This document shows positions 63,098 through 64,000 of a stretch of DNA of 64,000 bases, piece by piece. A model generated the notes under the pieces. It searched no databases and had not been told where the DNA came from. It saw nothing but the letters and a program-made list of their open reading frames with translations. Where the stretch lies: positions 1,633,639 to 1,697,638 of the forward strand of contig RPFO01000312.1 of assembly GCA_009746045.1 (NCBI GenBank). Reading direction: 5' to 3'. Position 1 is the first letter of the stretch. The number at the start of each line of letters is the position of its first letter. The position numbers were made by a program, and so were the translations under genes. This DNA comes from Mesostigma viride (lineage: Eukaryota; Streptophyta; Mesostigmatophyceae; Mesostigmatales; Mesostigmataceae).

Positions 63098-64000
63098 TGA
63101 CTAGAATGAGACCGAATTCAATTCAATTCAATTCCGACTCACACGCGACCGAAGTGAGCTAAGCTGTAAGCTACTTTAAGTCCGCACAGGCCTCAGTGAA
63201 CGAAAAAAGGTCACTAATGTACTCGACTTCTCGATCCGTCAAATCTCATCGACCGGGTTTTGAAACAACCCACGAACGCCGCAGATGCAGATTCAACGGT
63301 GCGAAGCAACGTCACGACCGATGCGGCGCCAAATCGCCTCGGTTCCTTTGTTACAAGCCATTTTGCGAGGTCGCGCCGCGTCGCGTGCCTGCGCCCTTTT
63401 CATGTAACGTGAGATGCAAAATCCGCTTCCCTGACCGGGATTTCCGTCCAATACCGTCATGCAGTACCACCAATGCACAACCAGTCTAGAAACGTCCAAC
63501 TCCAGCTGGCACTTGTTATCCGACAGAGGCCATGTCGTATTCCCGCCCCCTTATCGGTGGCCTTTCTTGTGTCCCGCGGACCTGCGACCTTCCAATTTGC
63601 TTAGCTTTGCGTGACTTTCTGAACCTTGAAATACAAAGCCATTTTTTCACCGACTAGGTCAAGGTTGCAGGGGACCCGCTGAAGTACATAAAAGGTAAAT
63701 AGTGCATGCAGCGCAAAATATTTTTAAAGCACCTGACTGATTTCTTCCGACGCAATCAGCCGCGACAACCTTTTCACATTCCACCTCCCAGGAAGTATCA
63801 GTGGCCCTGACGATACATCCGCCACAAGACCAGCCCCGACAATCCCCAGGTGTATGGACCTCTATCAGGTGTATGGACCTCCTTTACTCTGTATTGGCAC
63901 CCACGTGACGCAGTCACGTGCTTATTCATTAATGGACCTCTATGTGGGCAGCAAACTGTTGGAAGCCCAGCCCCCGGGATCGATAGAGAAAGCTAGCTGT
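63098..64000. other. Right edge, no gene seen
   Basis: Contains an AATTC microsatellite (about 63116-63136), a duplicated CAGGTGTATGGACCTC (about 63850-63880) and the 19-bp palindrome at 63902-63920. No convincing coding sequence. Confidence 0.5.
63902..63920. repeat. Second copy of the 19-bp palindrome, inverted
   Basis: CACGTGACGCAGTCACGTG, the exact reverse complement of 2313-2331, again next to an AT-rich ATTAAT stretch. Confidence 0.7.

Overview
This window is eukaryotic and almost wholly transposable-element DNA. The reasons are GT-AG introns, a non-LTR retrotransposon, a chromodomain Ty3/gypsy element, copia-related elements and a DUF7869 transposon. The host is probably an alga or another protist, but nothing here fixes the species. 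I see no complete host gene. Only the left edge (about 1-785) holds exons of a spliced gene that runs off the window.

Layout. 1-2390: partial spliced gene, then non-coding DNA. 2391-5198: a 5'-truncated LINE on the minus strand. 5199-58085: one copia-related retrotransposon on the plus strand (called A3), split by four insertions, each marked by a target-site duplication (TSD) and by coding sequence that resumes on the far side. The insertions are: (i) a 9.2-kb terminal-inverted-repeat (TIR) transposon, 5986-15153, TSD CTAGG, with a DUF7869 gene, a zinc-finger/Met-Gly-repeat gene and a large inverted repeat between them; (ii) a tandem pair of TGTCGCG...CGCGACA units, 16841-19354, TSD GGTG; (iii) element B, 19893-37062, TSD GTTTG, itself split by a solo LTR (23531-24147, TSD GCTGC) and by element A1 (25667-34154, minus strand, TSD AATGT); (iv) element C, 37302-55801, minus strand, TSD ATTGA, itself split by a Ty3/gypsy chromovirus G (39589-50365, TSD CTTGG). 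A3 itself sits in the gag gene of an older gypsy element G2, whose 5' LTR is at 59387-59976. 59977-64000 holds GC-rich DNA, a canonical Ty1/copia integrase relic and unassigned sequence.

The most interesting biology is in the related families A, B and C. Their domain order reads ORF1 / gag-UGA-integrase-protease-RT-RNase H, with the protease after the integrase, unlike Ty1/copia (PR-IN-RT-RH) and Ty3/gypsy (PR-RT-RH-IN). The protease motif is DTN, the RT box is HGDD, and gag ends in UGA-CU(A/U), a readthrough-type stop, with pol in the same frame. LTRs end AGTTA...TAACT rather than TG...CA. The ten bases just after the 5' LTR, where a primer-binding site should be, are exactly complementary to a site in the element's own 3' UTR, and the two sites change together between families. 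The same 3' UTRs carry a tRNA T-arm/B-box-like hairpin. Together these suggest an unusual lineage that may use self-encoded priming or genome circularisation.

G is the youngest element: both LTRs are 571 bp with no difference seen, and its pol ORF is intact. It has an RNase H1 N-terminal-like ORF upstream of gag and two unassigned ORFs after pol.
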